From: Anastrepha obliqua
Lineage: Eukaryota; Arthropoda; Insecta; Diptera; Tephritidae
Length of the DNA: 64,000 bases
Direction: 5' to 3'
Assembly: GCF_027943255.1 (NCBI RefSeq)
Contig: NC_072893.1
Span: forward strand, 99,827,784-99,891,783
Shown here: positions 20,756 to 33,660 of the stretch, in pieces
Numbering within the stretch: position 1 is the first letter of the stretch
Layout of the letters: every line of letters starts with the position of its first letter
Position numbers and translations under genes: made by a program
The notes under the pieces: model-generated
Seen by the model: only the letters and a program-made list of their open reading frames with translations
Told to the model about the DNA's origin: nothing
The model's database searches: none

Positions 20756-22383
20756 CTACTCATGCACAAACTTCCTTGTAGAAGGGGTATCATCGACATG
20801 TACCTTAAGTTGCAGCTTGACCTCCTTTGTCCAGGTGGTGAAAAGTGTCGCCGTGGATTTAGTGCGAAAAAGTTGTAGGTTTCTCGCAGTGAAGAAGCGA
20901 GAAAGGCTGGCGACGTAGTCGTTTACTTTGGTGCATAGGCCATCAATGTCATTGCCCGACGCCATTATTGTGCAGTCGTCGGCGTATGAGACCAGGGAGA
21001 CTCCGTCTGGTGGTTGGGAGAGTTTCGAAATGTAGAAATTGAAAAGCAAGGGTGAAAGGACACCACCCTGCGGTACTCCTTGCTTAATTTTTCTCTGTTT
21101 AGACGTTTGATCTCCAAATATCACCGACGATCAGTGACGACCACTCAGGTAGTTAGCGGACCACCTCTTCAGCCCTGGCGGGAGTGTCGACTGTAAAATG
21201 TCATCTCGTAGCGTGGCGTGGCTGACTCTGTCGAAAGCCTTTTATAAATCCAACGCTACTAGGACAGTCCTTGGTGAGAAATTCTACTCCCAGTGGACCC
21301 AGCTTTTTCAGCATCAGCATGTTTAATTCGTCAGGGCCACTGGCTTTTGATGGTTTCATGAGTTTGCTGGCCCCCTGAACCTCGTCGCTTTAGAAAGTAG
21401 GTGGCGCACTGTTGTATGTCAGTTTGTGCAACCGTCTGGTAGCCAAACGTTTGGATCTGTCGACCGGAGGATGCAGTATAAATTGCCGGCTAAAGTAGCT
21501 CGCGCATCTCTTCGAATCTGACGAAGCACGAAAGTTGAAGGTGATATCCACCTTGTCGTTGCGCTTCGTCGGGCTCGACAGGGACCTTACTGTGGATCAG
21601 AGCTTGCTCACGCCAGAGATGAAGTTGCAGGACTTCAGATGCTCTTCCCATTTAGTCCGCTTATGTCGGGTTACCAGTTGCCGGATCTCCGAATTGAAAT
21701 CCTTTATTCGAGGATCGCCGGAATTGGCCTGGCGTAGGCGATCACGCTCGTTCGCCAGAAACGCTGCTTCTGCTGGGAAATTGGGGCGTATGTCCCGGAT
21801 CCGTCCAGTGGGTATGAAGCCGGGGCGGCTATGATCACCTTGCGGAATGCACGTTGGCCTGCGCGCACATCGGTGGAAATGGGTAGAGCGGCAAAGATGC
21901 CGTCAGTAAATTCCGCGAATCCGGTCCAATCAGCTTTGTTGAAGTTGATGTATGACCGGTGATCCGCGGAAACAAGGTAGGCAGGTTTCTCGATCGAGAT
22001 GATAATGGGCAAGTGGTTTGATGCAAGCGATAGCATAGGTCGCCAGGTTATGCTATTTATCAGACCTGCGCTAGCAATTGTGATGTCAGGCGAGCTGCTG
22101 CAATTGCCCACTACCCTAGTGGGGGCGTCGTCGTTTGCAGTGCTGAATGTCGAATCGTCTATCTGCTCTGCCAATTGCTGCCCCCTACGATCATTTGGCA
22201 GGTTTGAATGCCAAAGATCGTGATGCGCATTAAAGCCAACTACTACCAATCGGTTTTCACCTCTGATGAGCGCACCAATATCAGGGAGATATCCTGCCGG
22301 GCAAAAGCTGACAGGGGGTATATAGATATTATAAATTTCGATCTCGGCATCGCCTAACCGGACAGCTATACCTTGACATTCTT
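20756..22383 (-). mobile_element. Jockey-like LINE (family J), endonuclease to RT, both ends truncated
   Basis: Minus strand. The endonuclease end reads HHDLWHSNLPNDRRGQQLAE and PTRVVGNCSSSPDITIASAG. The RT reads KIKQGVPQGGVLSPLLFNFY followed by the catalytic SYADDCTIMASGND. Several frameshifts break the frame. It is cut at 20756 where family B begins and at 22383 where family R begins. Confidence 0.85.
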
Positions 22384-22389
22384 ACACAA

Positions 22390-24600
22390 GCAAGCATGTT
22401 ATGGTACAAGAATGGGAAGTGTTGAGAGTAGGCCCTCATTCTCTGATCACAGATACACAAGCTTTTAGGTCATATTCCGCTCAAAAAATAAACTTATATC
22501 CTTTAGAAATCCTAAGGATACGCACTGGGACTTGTATAGGGATATACACACCAAATGATACCTCTGAAATATAGGTCACACGTTGCACTTGAGAAAGGGG
22601 TTGAATTGTTTGTAACCGCTCTCGTCAAAGCCTTCAAAAGATCTTGCCCCCCAACACGTAATAGACGCAAGGTGAAGCCTCCTTGCTGGAACAAGGAATT
22701 AGGAGCACAAAGGCGTAGGATACATGAACTCTATAGGTTAGCCTAAGTTGCAGACAATGAATTCTGTTGGAAGGAGTATAAATATCTACTAAAAGTATAC
22801 AAGAAAGAGATACGTAAAGCCATGAGAGAATCTTGGAAAGACTTCTGTAGCAGTATGGAAGACACTAACGAAGTGGCTAGACTTAGGAAACTGTTATGCA
22901 AAAATCCGTCTATACCAAGAACAATACGAAAAATTAAGGGGAGTGGGCTGACAGCTGTGAGGACTCTATAGAAGATCTGGTCAGCACACATTTTCGAGGG
23001 TGTGCGGACACTACAGATCTCGAACCAAGGGGAGATATTGTGCACGACATCCCGACGAACGTAACTGCGACCAATTAAATAGAATGGGAGATTGGACACC
23101 GTCAGTAATGTGATGAATAACACGCTTAAAACGATACACCAATGAGCATCTCGCGCAGCGCTAAGGATAAACGCCGGAAAAACGGCATGCTACTTTTTAC
23201 CAGGAAGTACAAGGTCCCGACGTGGAACCTCCCGAAGCTAGGCAACAACGAACTACTTCTCAAAGATCATGCAAGGTACCTCGGAGTAATACTAAGCAGT
23301 AAATTGCTGTGGATGCACAATGTTGAGGAAAGGGTGAAAAAGTTCAGTAAAGTCCAGTTTGTAACGCATTGTACGCATGTAAAAGAATGCTGGGCATTAC
23401 TTGGGGTCTATCACCCTCTCTGATGCATTGCTGCTACACGGCATTAGTTAGACCGATATTGCTGTATGGGGCCTTAGTATGGTGGCCTGCGACAATAAAA
23501 CTGAGGATTCAGCGACTCGCTGCTCTGTGCATAACTATTAACCGTATGGCGGAAAACATGGCAGCGAAATTCGCCAGGAGGTTGGGGGCTGCTGGAGTAT
23601 TCACCTGCAGAACCTTCGGTCACAGCTCAATAGGAAAGTGGAGTTCAGGTTGCACAGACTACATGACTCCGTACTTTAGTTGGGAGAGAAGGTTTCGCAC
23701 TACAATTGAAGAGGAGGGATGGCACAAAGGCATGAAGTCTGGCCATAGAACTTTTCACATCTTTACAGACGGCTCTAAAACTTCAGATGGAGTGGGAGCG
23801 GGTATTTAGGGCTCAAAACTAAAGATACGGCAGCCTATCACGCTGCCAGACCATGCAGTATTTTCCAAGTGGAAGTGTTTGCTGTGGGGAAAGCCGCGGA
23901 GCTAGCCTACCCTAGAACGAGAAAGAACTCAACAATTAATATATACGTGGAAAGTCAAGCAGCAATAAAAGCAATAAGCTCATATTGTATTAAGTCCAAA
24001 AATGTTCGACGGAGCAGGGAGACCATAGAAAGGCTAGCCGCAAACAGTAGGCTGCATATCTATTGGGTGCCTGGTCATAAAGGCATTATGGGGAACGAAA
24101 TATTAGATGAGATAGCAAAAAGTGCAATTAGACTACCTTTTGAACAAGAGAACGATTTACAATGAAATGGACGACTACATGAAAAGGCGAGTGGAAGTTA
24201 GGTGGACTAATCTAACCACATACAAAACAGCAAAAGACATTTGTAGAACTAACGACAAAAAACTGACTCAAATCGTACTTACGCTCTCGCGAAAGAACTG
24301 CAGAACTATCATAGGTATGCTAACAGGTCATTATCTATTAACTGCACATGCGTACAAGATAGGGATTGCTAACACGGACAAATGCAGGAAATGCAGAAGG
24401 AATGTTGAGGAAACTTTAGAATAACTTCAGTGCGCCTGTTCGGCATTATTAAAAACGGGTCTGGATTACCCAGCGCTGCTTAGATTCACCAAAAGCGCTG
24501 ACATCCTACATAATGTCTTCTTCAGGTATTCATAGAGGTCGGTCTCCATCTAGTATCGCTAGGGACCAAAAGGTCTATGCGTGGGTTGTTGGCAACCAGG
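22390..24600 (+). mobile_element. RNase H-bearing LINE (family R), RT core deleted
   Basis: Plus strand. Linker region KKEIRKAMRESWKDFCSSME. The RT C-terminal part includes DHARYLGVILSSKLLWMHNV and PILLYGALVWWPA. RNase H reads FHIFTDGSKTSDGVGAG, with IYWVPGHKGIMGNEILDEIA later. The final segment reads GMLTGHYLLTAHAYKIG and CRKCRRNVEETLE. The YxDD region between about 23110 and 23140 is missing. I/R1/LOA group; inactive. Confidence 0.8.
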
Positions 24601-24975
24601 CTAACTTAACCTAGTTGATTAATGCATATGTGAACGTATTATAAGGACACGATGATGAGTTTTCACTTACATGGGGCTCAGATATGTTGGTTTGTGACAG
24701 CTGACATGGAACGTACGTTCACATCGGTGATGGTGCCCACACTCTTATAGAGTCTGATGACAGTAATAGAGATACGTTATGGAATGACGAGTCCCTGCCA
24801 GAAGACATATGAGAGGGAGATCGAGCGTTTAGCGCATTTGACGTATGCAAAGGCAACAACAGAGGGATGAAGTGCTAAACATTCATAAGGGATGTACGAG
24901 ACCCGTACACGAAATGGTCAGCGTAGTCAAAAACGAAAGTGACGTTTGCTGAAACAGTGTCTTCTCCACTAACGC
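24601..24975. other. Short interval with a palindromic repeat member
   Basis: No gene. The segment 24700-24760 (GACAGCTGACATGGAACGTA, CGTTCACATCGGTGATGGTG) belongs to a dispersed family also seen near 52996-53360 and 53985-54040. Confidence 0.45.
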
Positions 24976-26450
24976 GTGAATAATAAGTGTGTAAAAGCCC
25001 TCATCCTATCAACCATTAATTACGGACTAGCTGTTTATGGATTACACGCCAAACAAAACTTAAAGGTGCTTGCTGCCCCCTACCATGCCGCAGTGCGCAG
25101 ATCCATACGCGCCTTTCCGACATCGCCCATAAAGGCCATTCTTGCCGAATCGGGCCTTCCGTCTCTATACGACAACATGGAGGACAAAATATTCAGGCTC
25201 TATCCAAAGCTTACTCAAAGCCTCAACCTTTTTATTGGCAAAGACTTCCAATCTGCAACCTCACGCGTATCCACACCAAAAATACCCTCATCAATACACA
25301 CCTGCGCCTTATTTGCTAAGCAAGCGGAACTACCCTCTAAACTACACACTCTGCGGTACACCAATCACCCACCGTGGGCGGTTAGCAACAAACTTTTTAT
25401 CAACGACCTAGTTAACTTACGTAAAGAGAATACCCCAAACGCGGTTTACAGGGCCAAGTTCGCCGAATCCATCGCAGAATACAAATTTAACGGGTGGAAA
25501 TTGATTTTTACTGACGGGTCAAAAGGATCCCACACTTCTTACGCAGTGATAACAGAAAATCAGGAAGTTATCGCGTACGGCCTTCTATTTTCAGTCTGCT
25601 CTATTTTCACCGCTGAAGCAACCGCCATACTACAAGCCGTTCAATACTGCGCCAAAAGTAAGGGTAAGCATATAATTTGCTCCGACAGTTTGTCCTGCTT
25701 CCAAGCCATTAAAAACAACAAAAAATCAAGCAAAATAATCGATAGTATCAAAAACACACTAATAACCCATCGGAGCAGCATCAAAATTATGTGGATACCT
25801 GGGCACTCCGGCATCCAGGGTAACACACTGGCAGATACAATTGCCAAAGACATGTCCATCACACCAACAGTCACACCACAAATCATTCTACCCAGCGACA
25901 TACACCGACTCATTCATGTACAGAGGCAAACCAAGTTACTTCGCGAATGGTCGTATTACAAACATCATTATTCCAACATCAACCCTAAACGATCCAAACC
26001 TACATATACAACATCGGTACCCACCAACCACATTACCCCATACACACGACTCCGTATTGGACACACCATAATCACCAGCGTACACCTATTAAAGGGTAAT
26101 ACACCCAACACCTGCCCCTTCTGCCAAGCAACAGTCAGTGTACATCACCTACTGGTATCCTGCCCAGAACTTGCTTCTCATAGGCATCACCACTTCAGGA
26201 GCACAGACCCTCTTCTACTTCTAAAAGAAGCCACTGAAGAAAACATCAAACATATTTACAAATTTCTGAAGGACACCGACCTACTCCGTCGTGTCTGATT
26301 CAACATACAGTACATCACGAGACAGCCGAAAGCCTCTGCTGCTAGCGCTGCGTTTGCTTAGTTTACTTTTAATTTTATTATCATGTAAGCTCTAAAAAAT
26401 AAAAAAAATAAAAACATAAAAATAAAAATAAAATAAATGTGTGAAATGTA
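24976..26450 (+). mobile_element. I-factor-like LINE, 5'-truncated, open frame to the 3' end
   Basis: An uninterrupted frame of about 440 codons to the stop at 26298. RNase H has acid residues in WKLIFTDGSKGSHTSYA, IFTAEATAILQAVQYC and HIICSDSLSCFQAIK, plus IMWIPGHSGIQGNTLAD. The C-terminal CPFCQATVSVHHLLVSCPEL zinc motif follows. After the stop comes an A-rich TAAA/TAAAA tail, as in the I clade. The 5' two thirds (endonuclease, RT) are missing. The open frame implies a fairly recent insertion. It ends about 90 bp from the cactin promoter motifs. Confidence 0.85.
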
Positions 26451-26536
26451 GTAAAATAAGAGTTGAATTGTGAAAAATTGTGTGTTGATTGAAATATGGA
26501 TATGTGAAATGTATACCGATACCAATAACTTCGTAC

Positions 26537-26578
26537 TATCGATAAAGTTGATTATTTAAAATATCGTCAATATCGATA
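26537..26578. promoter_or_regulatory. Two DRE motifs in the cactin promoter
   Basis: Perfect TATCGATA at 26537-26544 and again at 26571-26578, 58-99 bp upstream of the cactin ATG. In Drosophila this octamer binds DREF and marks housekeeping core promoters. Transfer of function to this species is inference. Confidence 0.7.
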
Positions 26579-26635
26579 CGGTCAGTTAGATCCATTCCTA
26601 GGTTTTATTTTGATGAAAATATAAATCATAATTTC

Positions 26636-29600
26636 ATGAAAATGTCGGATCGGAAACAATTCGCTCGTTCCTCGTTAAAGTTAATAGAAACATTAGAAAA
26701 GCGTAGATTAAACGATAGTCTAGAAAGAAAACGTGTTAAGGATGAGATTAAGGCAAGAGAAACTCCTGAAGAGAAGCGGGCTCGGCGCTTACTAGAAAGG
26801 GAAGCGAAAGAAATGCGTCGTCGAGAGCGAATGGGTTGGGACACAGAGTATCAGCACTACACCGATCAAGACAATCCATTCGGTGACTCTAACTTAACGT
26901 CTACATTTGTTTGGGCCAAAAAATTGGAGAAAGAAGGCATTCGAGATGTTTCAACAGAAACGGTGGATATTCTTTCGCGACAGAAACTACTTGAAAACAG
27001 ACTAGAACTTGAAAAAGTAAAAAAACGGCGAATGGAACGTGAATTAGAAAAACAAGCACGTGAAGAACAGTCTATTTTGCAACAGCGTGTAAAGGAAGCA
27101 GCCCAGTTTCAAGAGTGGGAGTTGCAGGAAGATCAATTTCATTTAGAACAAGCACGATTGCGTAGCATTATAAGAATACAAGACGGTCGGGCAAAACCCA
27201 TTGATTTGTTAGCTCAGTATTTGTCGGGGTTTAAACCAGAGGATACAAATGAAATACAAATGCACGAACCATATGTACTTTTGAATGGCCTTAGTTTAAA
27301 AGATCTTGAAGATTTACTAATTGACATTAAAATCTACGTTGAGTTAGATAAAGGCAACAATATTGATTTTTGGAATGATATGACAGTGATTGTAGAAGAC
27401 GAGTTATTCAAGCTTATGAAGAATGCAAACAATTCAAATAATGAAAGTGGGTCTGGCGTTCGCAGAGAGGGAATACATGACTGTGTAGCTAAAGATGTTG
27501 CTGAAATTTTTCGAAAGAAAAATACAAATCAACTAAATGAATTGCGGACAAAAATAGAAAATAAAATTAACTCAAGATCAGATGGGGTAGACATTAGTTA
27601 TTGGGAAAGCCTATATTCTCAATTAAAGGCACATATGGCACGAGCTCGTTTGCGTGATAAGCATCAGGAAAACTTGCGTCAAAAACTGAATCTCCTTAAA
27701 ACTAAACCTGATGAATATGATCGCTCCGACATTCCATCTACATCGAATTATCGGGATGATACGAATTCCACAAATTTGGAAGCAAACAATATTGACAATA
27801 AAGAATCCAATAATGATCTAAATATTTTAGAACGATTTTTCAATTTGTACGAAGAAGGAAGATATAGTCCAAAATACTTTGTAAGTATTGATGGTGAAAA
27901 TACTTTGCCAATTATGACCGAGGAAGAAAATGTTAGTGCCGTTGAAAGAATACGTGCGGACGCGACAAAAAATAAGTCAAATAAATGTTCTTTTACGGAT
28001 GAAGAAAGTCAGATATGTAATGCTATGCGTAGAGATATGGGCAAAGATGAAGCTGAATTTTCTGTAGAAATACCATTAGAAGTAGTTCAAGTATCGTCCG
28101 ATAAGTATAGACCGCGTAAACCCCGATATTTCAATCGTGTACATACTGGATTTGAATGGAATAAATATAATCAAACACATTACGACATGGATAATCCCCC
28201 ACCGAAAATAGTTCAAGGTTATAAATTTAATATTTTTTATCCGGACCTTATTGAAAAAAACACTACGCCTCAATATTTTTTGGTAAGCAATAAATTTTCA
28301 TTTCATTTATTTATTTACAATCGAATAGACCTATAACACTTTCAGATCATTCACATTAAAATTTTCGCTAATTTGTTACTTGATACATTTTTATAGCATA
28401 AATAGTCGCATATTAACCGGGGTTTAGTCGCTAGGCAAATACAAACGCAAACGGTCGCAACCGGGTAAAAATTACCACATAAATACGTCTATAAATAATT
28501 AAATATTTATTTATATCAAAGTTCCTTAGTTTATTTTGTTTTTCTAAACTATTAGCTATAAATTTAAAAGTGTTTTTATTACTTGTGTGGTATTTTTTAC
28601 TTTGTAGCGACGAACGCCGGGTTAATTATATCGCAAAATCATGTTATTTATGTATGTACATCCTTTACCATAAATCATAATACTTACATTATATACTAAT
28701 GCCACTGAGGCTGTCGGAACGGACATGATCCGAGCAGCCCAATTACAATTTTCAATTTTTCAGTTCTGTTCGTTTACGTTCTTTGTCAAGGATGTTGCCA
28801 CCCAGTAGTGTACTACATCGCCCCTCTTCCAGAGGTAGCATCTGGGAAAGGCAATCCTTGCTATTTGTTTTGTTGCTGGATAACGCCAGCTAAGCCTTCC
28901 GATGGATACTGTGACTGCTTACAATTGCATTAGTAATTGAAACGCAGGTCCTTCGTGCTCGAAACTTCATTCTTCTATTGGAGCACTTTCATCGATGTCT
29001 ATAAAATCGCTCTTTAAGTGATCACCTCTTAATCTGCTGTAGGTGGTGTTGGACTCCGATGACGGCTTTCGGGGGTCGGGAGCTTAAGAAGGTAGTGATG
29101 GTCTCCCTATGAATGTCGTTTATTGTCTGTCTAAACACGGTCTGGTCCAGTAGATGTGTGTTCATTTTGTCCTGGATCTCGTCGGCGAAATTGAGGAGGT
29201 GTCTCTTGACGTGCCTGGTAGGTGGCTCAGGCTCTTGCAGGAGTCTGCAAGGGTTAAACCAGTGGTAGTATTCCAGCAGGAACTGTTTGTTGAGTAGTTT
29301 ATAGTGCTCCTTTACTGGTAGTATCTGTGTCTCGTTGTGAAGGTGTTGAAGAGGGGACATCAGCAGCCAACCTGTCGCTGTCCGAATAGCAGTGTGTTTT
29401 GGCAAGTCTGAAGCTTTTTGCACACTGCGTGTCACTAGTTCCAGCCGACCAGACAGGCGCAGCATAGTTTAGAACCGACCGGCCAATTCCCTTAAATGTC
29501 GATAGCATTGTTTTCAGTCGAATAGGATTGTTAACAGTCGGAATTACTGTGTCATCGACTTTTACCTTGAGTTGCAGTTTGACCTCCTTTGTCCAGGTGG

Positions 29601-32600
29601 TAAAGAGTGTCGCCATGGACTTTGTGGGGGAAAGTTGGAGATTCCTCGCCGTGAAAAGCAAAAAAAGGTCGGTGAGATAGACGTTCTCTTTGGCGCACAG
29701 GCCATCAATGACATTGCCCGACGCCATTATCATGCATTCGTCAGGGTATGAGACCAGGGAGACTTCCCCTACTTGTTGGGGGAGCTTCGATAAATAGAAG
29801 TTGAACAGCAAGGATGAAAGGACACCACCCTGCGGAACACTTTGCTTTATCTTCCTCTGTTTAGATGTTTGGTCTCTAAAAATCATTGACGAGTGAGAAC
29901 TGTTCAGATAGTTGGCGGACCACTTCAGCCCTGGCGGGAGTGCTGACTGAAAAATATCATCTAGTGGCGTGGAATGGGTGACAGTATATAAAGCCTTCTT
30001 CAAGTCCAACACTACTAGAACAGTCCTCTCGCAAGGGCGGTTTTGGTTAAGCCCGTGGTTTATCTGGGCATTTATGACGGCTGTTGTGGTACTGTGCACT
30101 CGTCGGAAACCATGCTGATGTGTGGCTGGGGTCAGGTGAGAGTAGGAGGGCTTTAAGAGTCGTCACCACTGGGGAAAGGAGACTTATCGGCCGATTAGAC
30201 CCTTGTTTGACGGGTTTCCAGGTTTCAGTAGTGGGACCACTTTCCACTTGACAGGAATTACAAGAGTGACCATTCACCTTGTGAACTATACTCTCAATGG
30301 ACCCAAGTTTTTCAGCATCGACATATTAATGCTGTCAGGGCCAATGGCTTTTGGTGATTGCATTTTGATGAGGGCCCCCTGAATCTCATCACTGGAGAAA
30401 GTAAGTGGCACACTGTTGTTCGGAAGTTTGTGCAGCCGTCTGGTTGCACGACGTTTGGATCTGTCGACCGGGGATGCAAAGTGTCCGACGAAGTGCAACC
30501 GTTGATGATGATATCCACCTTATAATTGTGCTTCGTCGTGTTCGACAGGGACTTTACGGTGGACCAGAGCTTACTCACAAAAGTTGTGAAGTCGCAGGTC
30601 TTCAAGTGCTCTGGCCATTTTGTCCGCTTATGTTGGGTGACCATTTGCCGAATCTCCAAATTGAGATCCTTTATGCGGGGATCGACCTGGCGTAGGTGGT
30701 CACGCTCGGGATGGGAAGAGCGGCGAAGGTGTCCTCGGTGAATTCCGCGAAATTGGCCCAATTAGCTTTGTTCAAAGTCATTAGCAACCGTATTTCACCT
30801 CTGATGAGCGCACCAATATCAGGGTGATATCCGGGTGACAGGTGATATGTACATATTATATATTTTGAGCTTGGCATCGCTTGACCGGACACCTATACCT
30901 TGACATTCTAAGGTGCTGTCGCTGCGGTCGATGCATTCATCGATAAGACGGTACTGCACTGCGTGGTGGACTATACACGCTAGGCCTCCACCGTTATCTC
31001 GCGCGCGATCCTTTCTGTGCACGTTATAACCATCCCTGGTAATCAGGGAGGAGCTGGCGAGCAGTTTCTTGGATCGCAGCTATCTTGATACCATGCCGGC
31101 TCGTAAAGTCGACTATCTCATCTATCTTGCTCATGAGTCCGTTGCAATCAAGTTAAAGGAGATTGAAGCTCTTCGGGAGTACAGTCGTAACTCGGGGTGT
31201 AAGATACGCGTAAGGTTGTCTGTATTGGTCCTGCTATGCGTTCCGCAGTTGTTGTTGCGGCGTGATGGTGATGGGCGGCCGCGCCATAAAGGGCGGTTGA
31301 GGCTGCAGAGCTCTGCAGCAGGGGGCAACGTAGTCGTGTGTCCACTCACGGGTGGTGCGCAGGTCAGATCATCTCGGACAAATTATTGTTGTATTAGTTC
31401 TTGTTATTGTCTGTGACTGAACACTGACTTGGAAACTCAGTCGACTAAATTTGATAATTTCGGCTATACTATGCTTGTTGCACGATACCGGGTGCACGGC
31501 GCTGGCTCGGCCTGTCGTTGTAACAAGTGAGCGACGCACATCAAACGATTGATTGACTTTGAATTTTAGGGAGTGCGCTGCGGCCCGACGTTAATTTCAA
31601 ATGAACTTGGACGTTTGCAACGGCAATACTTCTATGGCATCAATGTACTCGTTTATATGTAAGTATGAATGATGCAATGACTGGCTGTTAGCTACAATGA
31701 CTGGCTGTCGCGACGAATTGGTCGAAGAAAACGGCTGCTTTACAATGAATCCTTATGAGACGGCTGATAGTTGCAAGAATGATGATGATGAAATATTCCC
31801 TTCAACTTACGCACATAAAATTTGGTACAAAAGCCATCAACAAAATATAAAAACAAAACAAAAATTGTGTACCAGACTTTACGACAGACTCAAACTTAAT
31901 TGAACGAAATTAGTGAAATATATTATAGTACGAGATCCGGCTGCAGATTTGGTGTAGTCATCGAGTACATGCTGAAATCCACATTTTTACCCACATTTAT
32001 GATTAGGAGAATAAAAATTCACCACGGTGCCAGTAGAAATGTGGCCGAAAGTATTTTTAATTAAATTATTGTTAATTGATTTTGCGGGAAAAATTTAATT
32101 AACCAAGTTTTGAGATAAAATATCGTTCGGTTTACTGCAATAGGTGTAAAGACTTAAAAAAACCGTAGTTGCCGTTGCGCGCTTGGCCGCACCTCTCCGC
32201 AGCCAGGTATAAACAGGTATGATTTCGATATATTTATACATCCATAACATTGATCTGTTATAGATCAAAATATAGCTAATTTTTTTCTCATCATTATGAT
32301 ATACGGCAACCTAATTAAATCTGGCCGCAAGTTAGGGTTGCTAGCAGTTAAAGATGGGAAAAATTGAAGGTTGGGTGAGAGGAAGCTAGCGCGTAACATC
32401 ACTAGTCTAACAAGGATAGCGATTGCCAGCTGTACGACATTTTAAGGCTAAGAATAAGAAAATAAGAATAATAGTTTTTAACGAAAAATACTTCGAAATT
32501 AGCACTGTATAATTTATATTATAACTATAACCTGTATTTTTTTTGTATTAAATTGAAATTTTACTTACTGTAAGTGTTTTGAATCTACCGAAGATTTTGG

Positions 32601-33660
32601 ATATCATACAGAGTGCCATAAAAAAATTACAGTTTTAAAACAAAAAGATAAAGAAGAATTTGAAAATTTGAAAGGGAGGGGAACAGAAGAGGGGAGGAAC
32701 CAGACAGAATCCAAGGCTTGGATTAGAGGATTTGAGGATGACGACCAACGAGTCGCGATTTATTTTCGTGTTAACCGCTTCAAGCTGCTAATGAATTTCA
32801 CCAGATGTGTGATATTTATTCCCGCAATATCCGCTTGTTTAGCGAAAAAGTGAGAGCCCAGATGACTAAACCTTAGACCGACGAGAGCAGGGCAGCTGAG
32901 AAGAAGGTGCTGAGATGATCCCACCTCGTCCTCCAGACATTTTCTGCAGAAAGGACTTGTAGCAATGCCAAGCCTCACCGCATGTCCGTTAGGTGACAGC
33001 GTCTGGTGAGGATACCTACCAAATTCGATAGCTGTAGTTTTGTTAGCCTTAAAAGTTCGGTCGAACACATTTGCGCACTCCCCGAGAGTCCCGCGTAACC
33101 TTGGCACAATTACGTTCTGGATATTGTAGCAGGTTAAACTCCTACCTATCCAGAATCGACCCCGACATAATAAACATATATCCAGCATGTGAAGGCACCC
33201 CGCACGACACTAACCACCTTTTCACATGCCCCATTAAACCCACTCATCTAACACCCCTCTCCCTCTGAACCCAACCAGTCGAAACAGCTAGTTTCCTGGG
33301 CCCAGTAATGGAGCATAACAAACAGTAAGTTTCCGGGGCGTACCTTTAGATGATTTAGACGAAGACGACCGGTGATTTACACTACACTGTTGCTGCAACA
33401 ACAACTGCTTTTATTCCGAGTAGGAGTTTGTCATAATATCACTAATTTAATTTTTTTCTCTTTACTTTCAGAGTCAATGTGAGGACAATGCTGACTTTGC
33501 TGTGCTCCGGTTTCACGCAGGACCACCGTATGAGGACATTGCCTTTAAAATAGTACACAGGGAATGGGAATTCAGCTACAAACGTGGATTTCGGTGCCAG
33601 TTTCACAATAACATATTCCAGCTGTGGTTTCATTTTAAGAGATATAGATATCGTCGATAA
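26636..33660 (+). CDS. cactin: cactin, two exons
   Basis: Cactin is a conserved nuclear, spliceosome-associated protein, first found through the IkB protein Cactus in fly dorsal-ventral patterning. Exon 1 is 26636-28282 (donor GTAAGC), exon 2 is 33472-33660, joined in phase 0: TPQYFL then SQCEDNADF. The product is 611 residues from the first ATG (609 from the next in-frame ATG). The charged coiled region (KARETPEEKRARRLLEREAK; RMGWDTEYQHYTDQDNPFGD) leads into the cactin-mid domain. The C-terminal cactin domain starts near residue 489 (RPRKPRYFNRVHTGFEWNKY) and ends FQLWFHFKRYRYRR. An Arg/Ser-rich N-terminal tail typical of other cactins is not seen. The 5.2-kb intron is filled with retroelements. 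Confidence 0.96.
28283..29037 (+). other. First part of the cactin intron, nothing recognised
   Basis: AT-rich to about 28690, then moderately GC-rich DNA to 29037 that looks like an old repeat. No coherent frame. Confidence 0.45.
29038..31370 (-). mobile_element. Jockey-like LINE (family J), ORF1 end to late ORF2, 3' end missing
   Basis: Minus strand from about 31370: end of ORF1, then the endonuclease (VHRKDRARDNGGGLACIVHH), linker (NLEIRQMVTQHKRTKWPEHL), RT (ERTVLVVLDLKKALYTVTHS; KQSVPQGGVLSSLLFNFY). The catalytic box is decayed (SYPDECMIMASGN). The thumb follows (GRSVLNYAAPVWSAGTSDTQ). The match stops at about 29038, where the missing 3' part begins in the opposite orientation at 33079. 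Inactive. Confidence 0.88.
31371..32778. other. Cactin intron, no gene recognised
   Basis: Mixed-composition DNA. Short open frames (for example 31697-31903) have no motif. A GC-rich patch near 31490-31560 may be old repeat. Confidence 0.4.
32779..33078 (-). mobile_element. R1/LOA-type LINE C-terminal fragment (family K)
   Basis: Minus strand: HAVRLGIATSPFCRKCLEDE, then QHLLLSCPALVGLRFSHLGS and ITHLVKFISSLKRL and a stop. This is the zinc-finger C-terminus of an RNase H-type LINE. It is cut exactly where the family J fragment starts. Confidence 0.75.
33079..33415 (+). mobile_element. Family J LINE 3' end, opposite orientation to 29038-31370
   Basis: Plus strand: PRESRVTLAQLRSGYCSRLN, CEGTPHDTNHLFTCPIKPTH and a CAACAACAAC end at about 33412. 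It begins about 20 bases after the point where the minus-strand J copy stops. Confidence 0.85.

Noticed and set aside
31697..31903. Possible gag-like or novel small protein
   Set aside because: No motif, no flanking element structure, no splice support.
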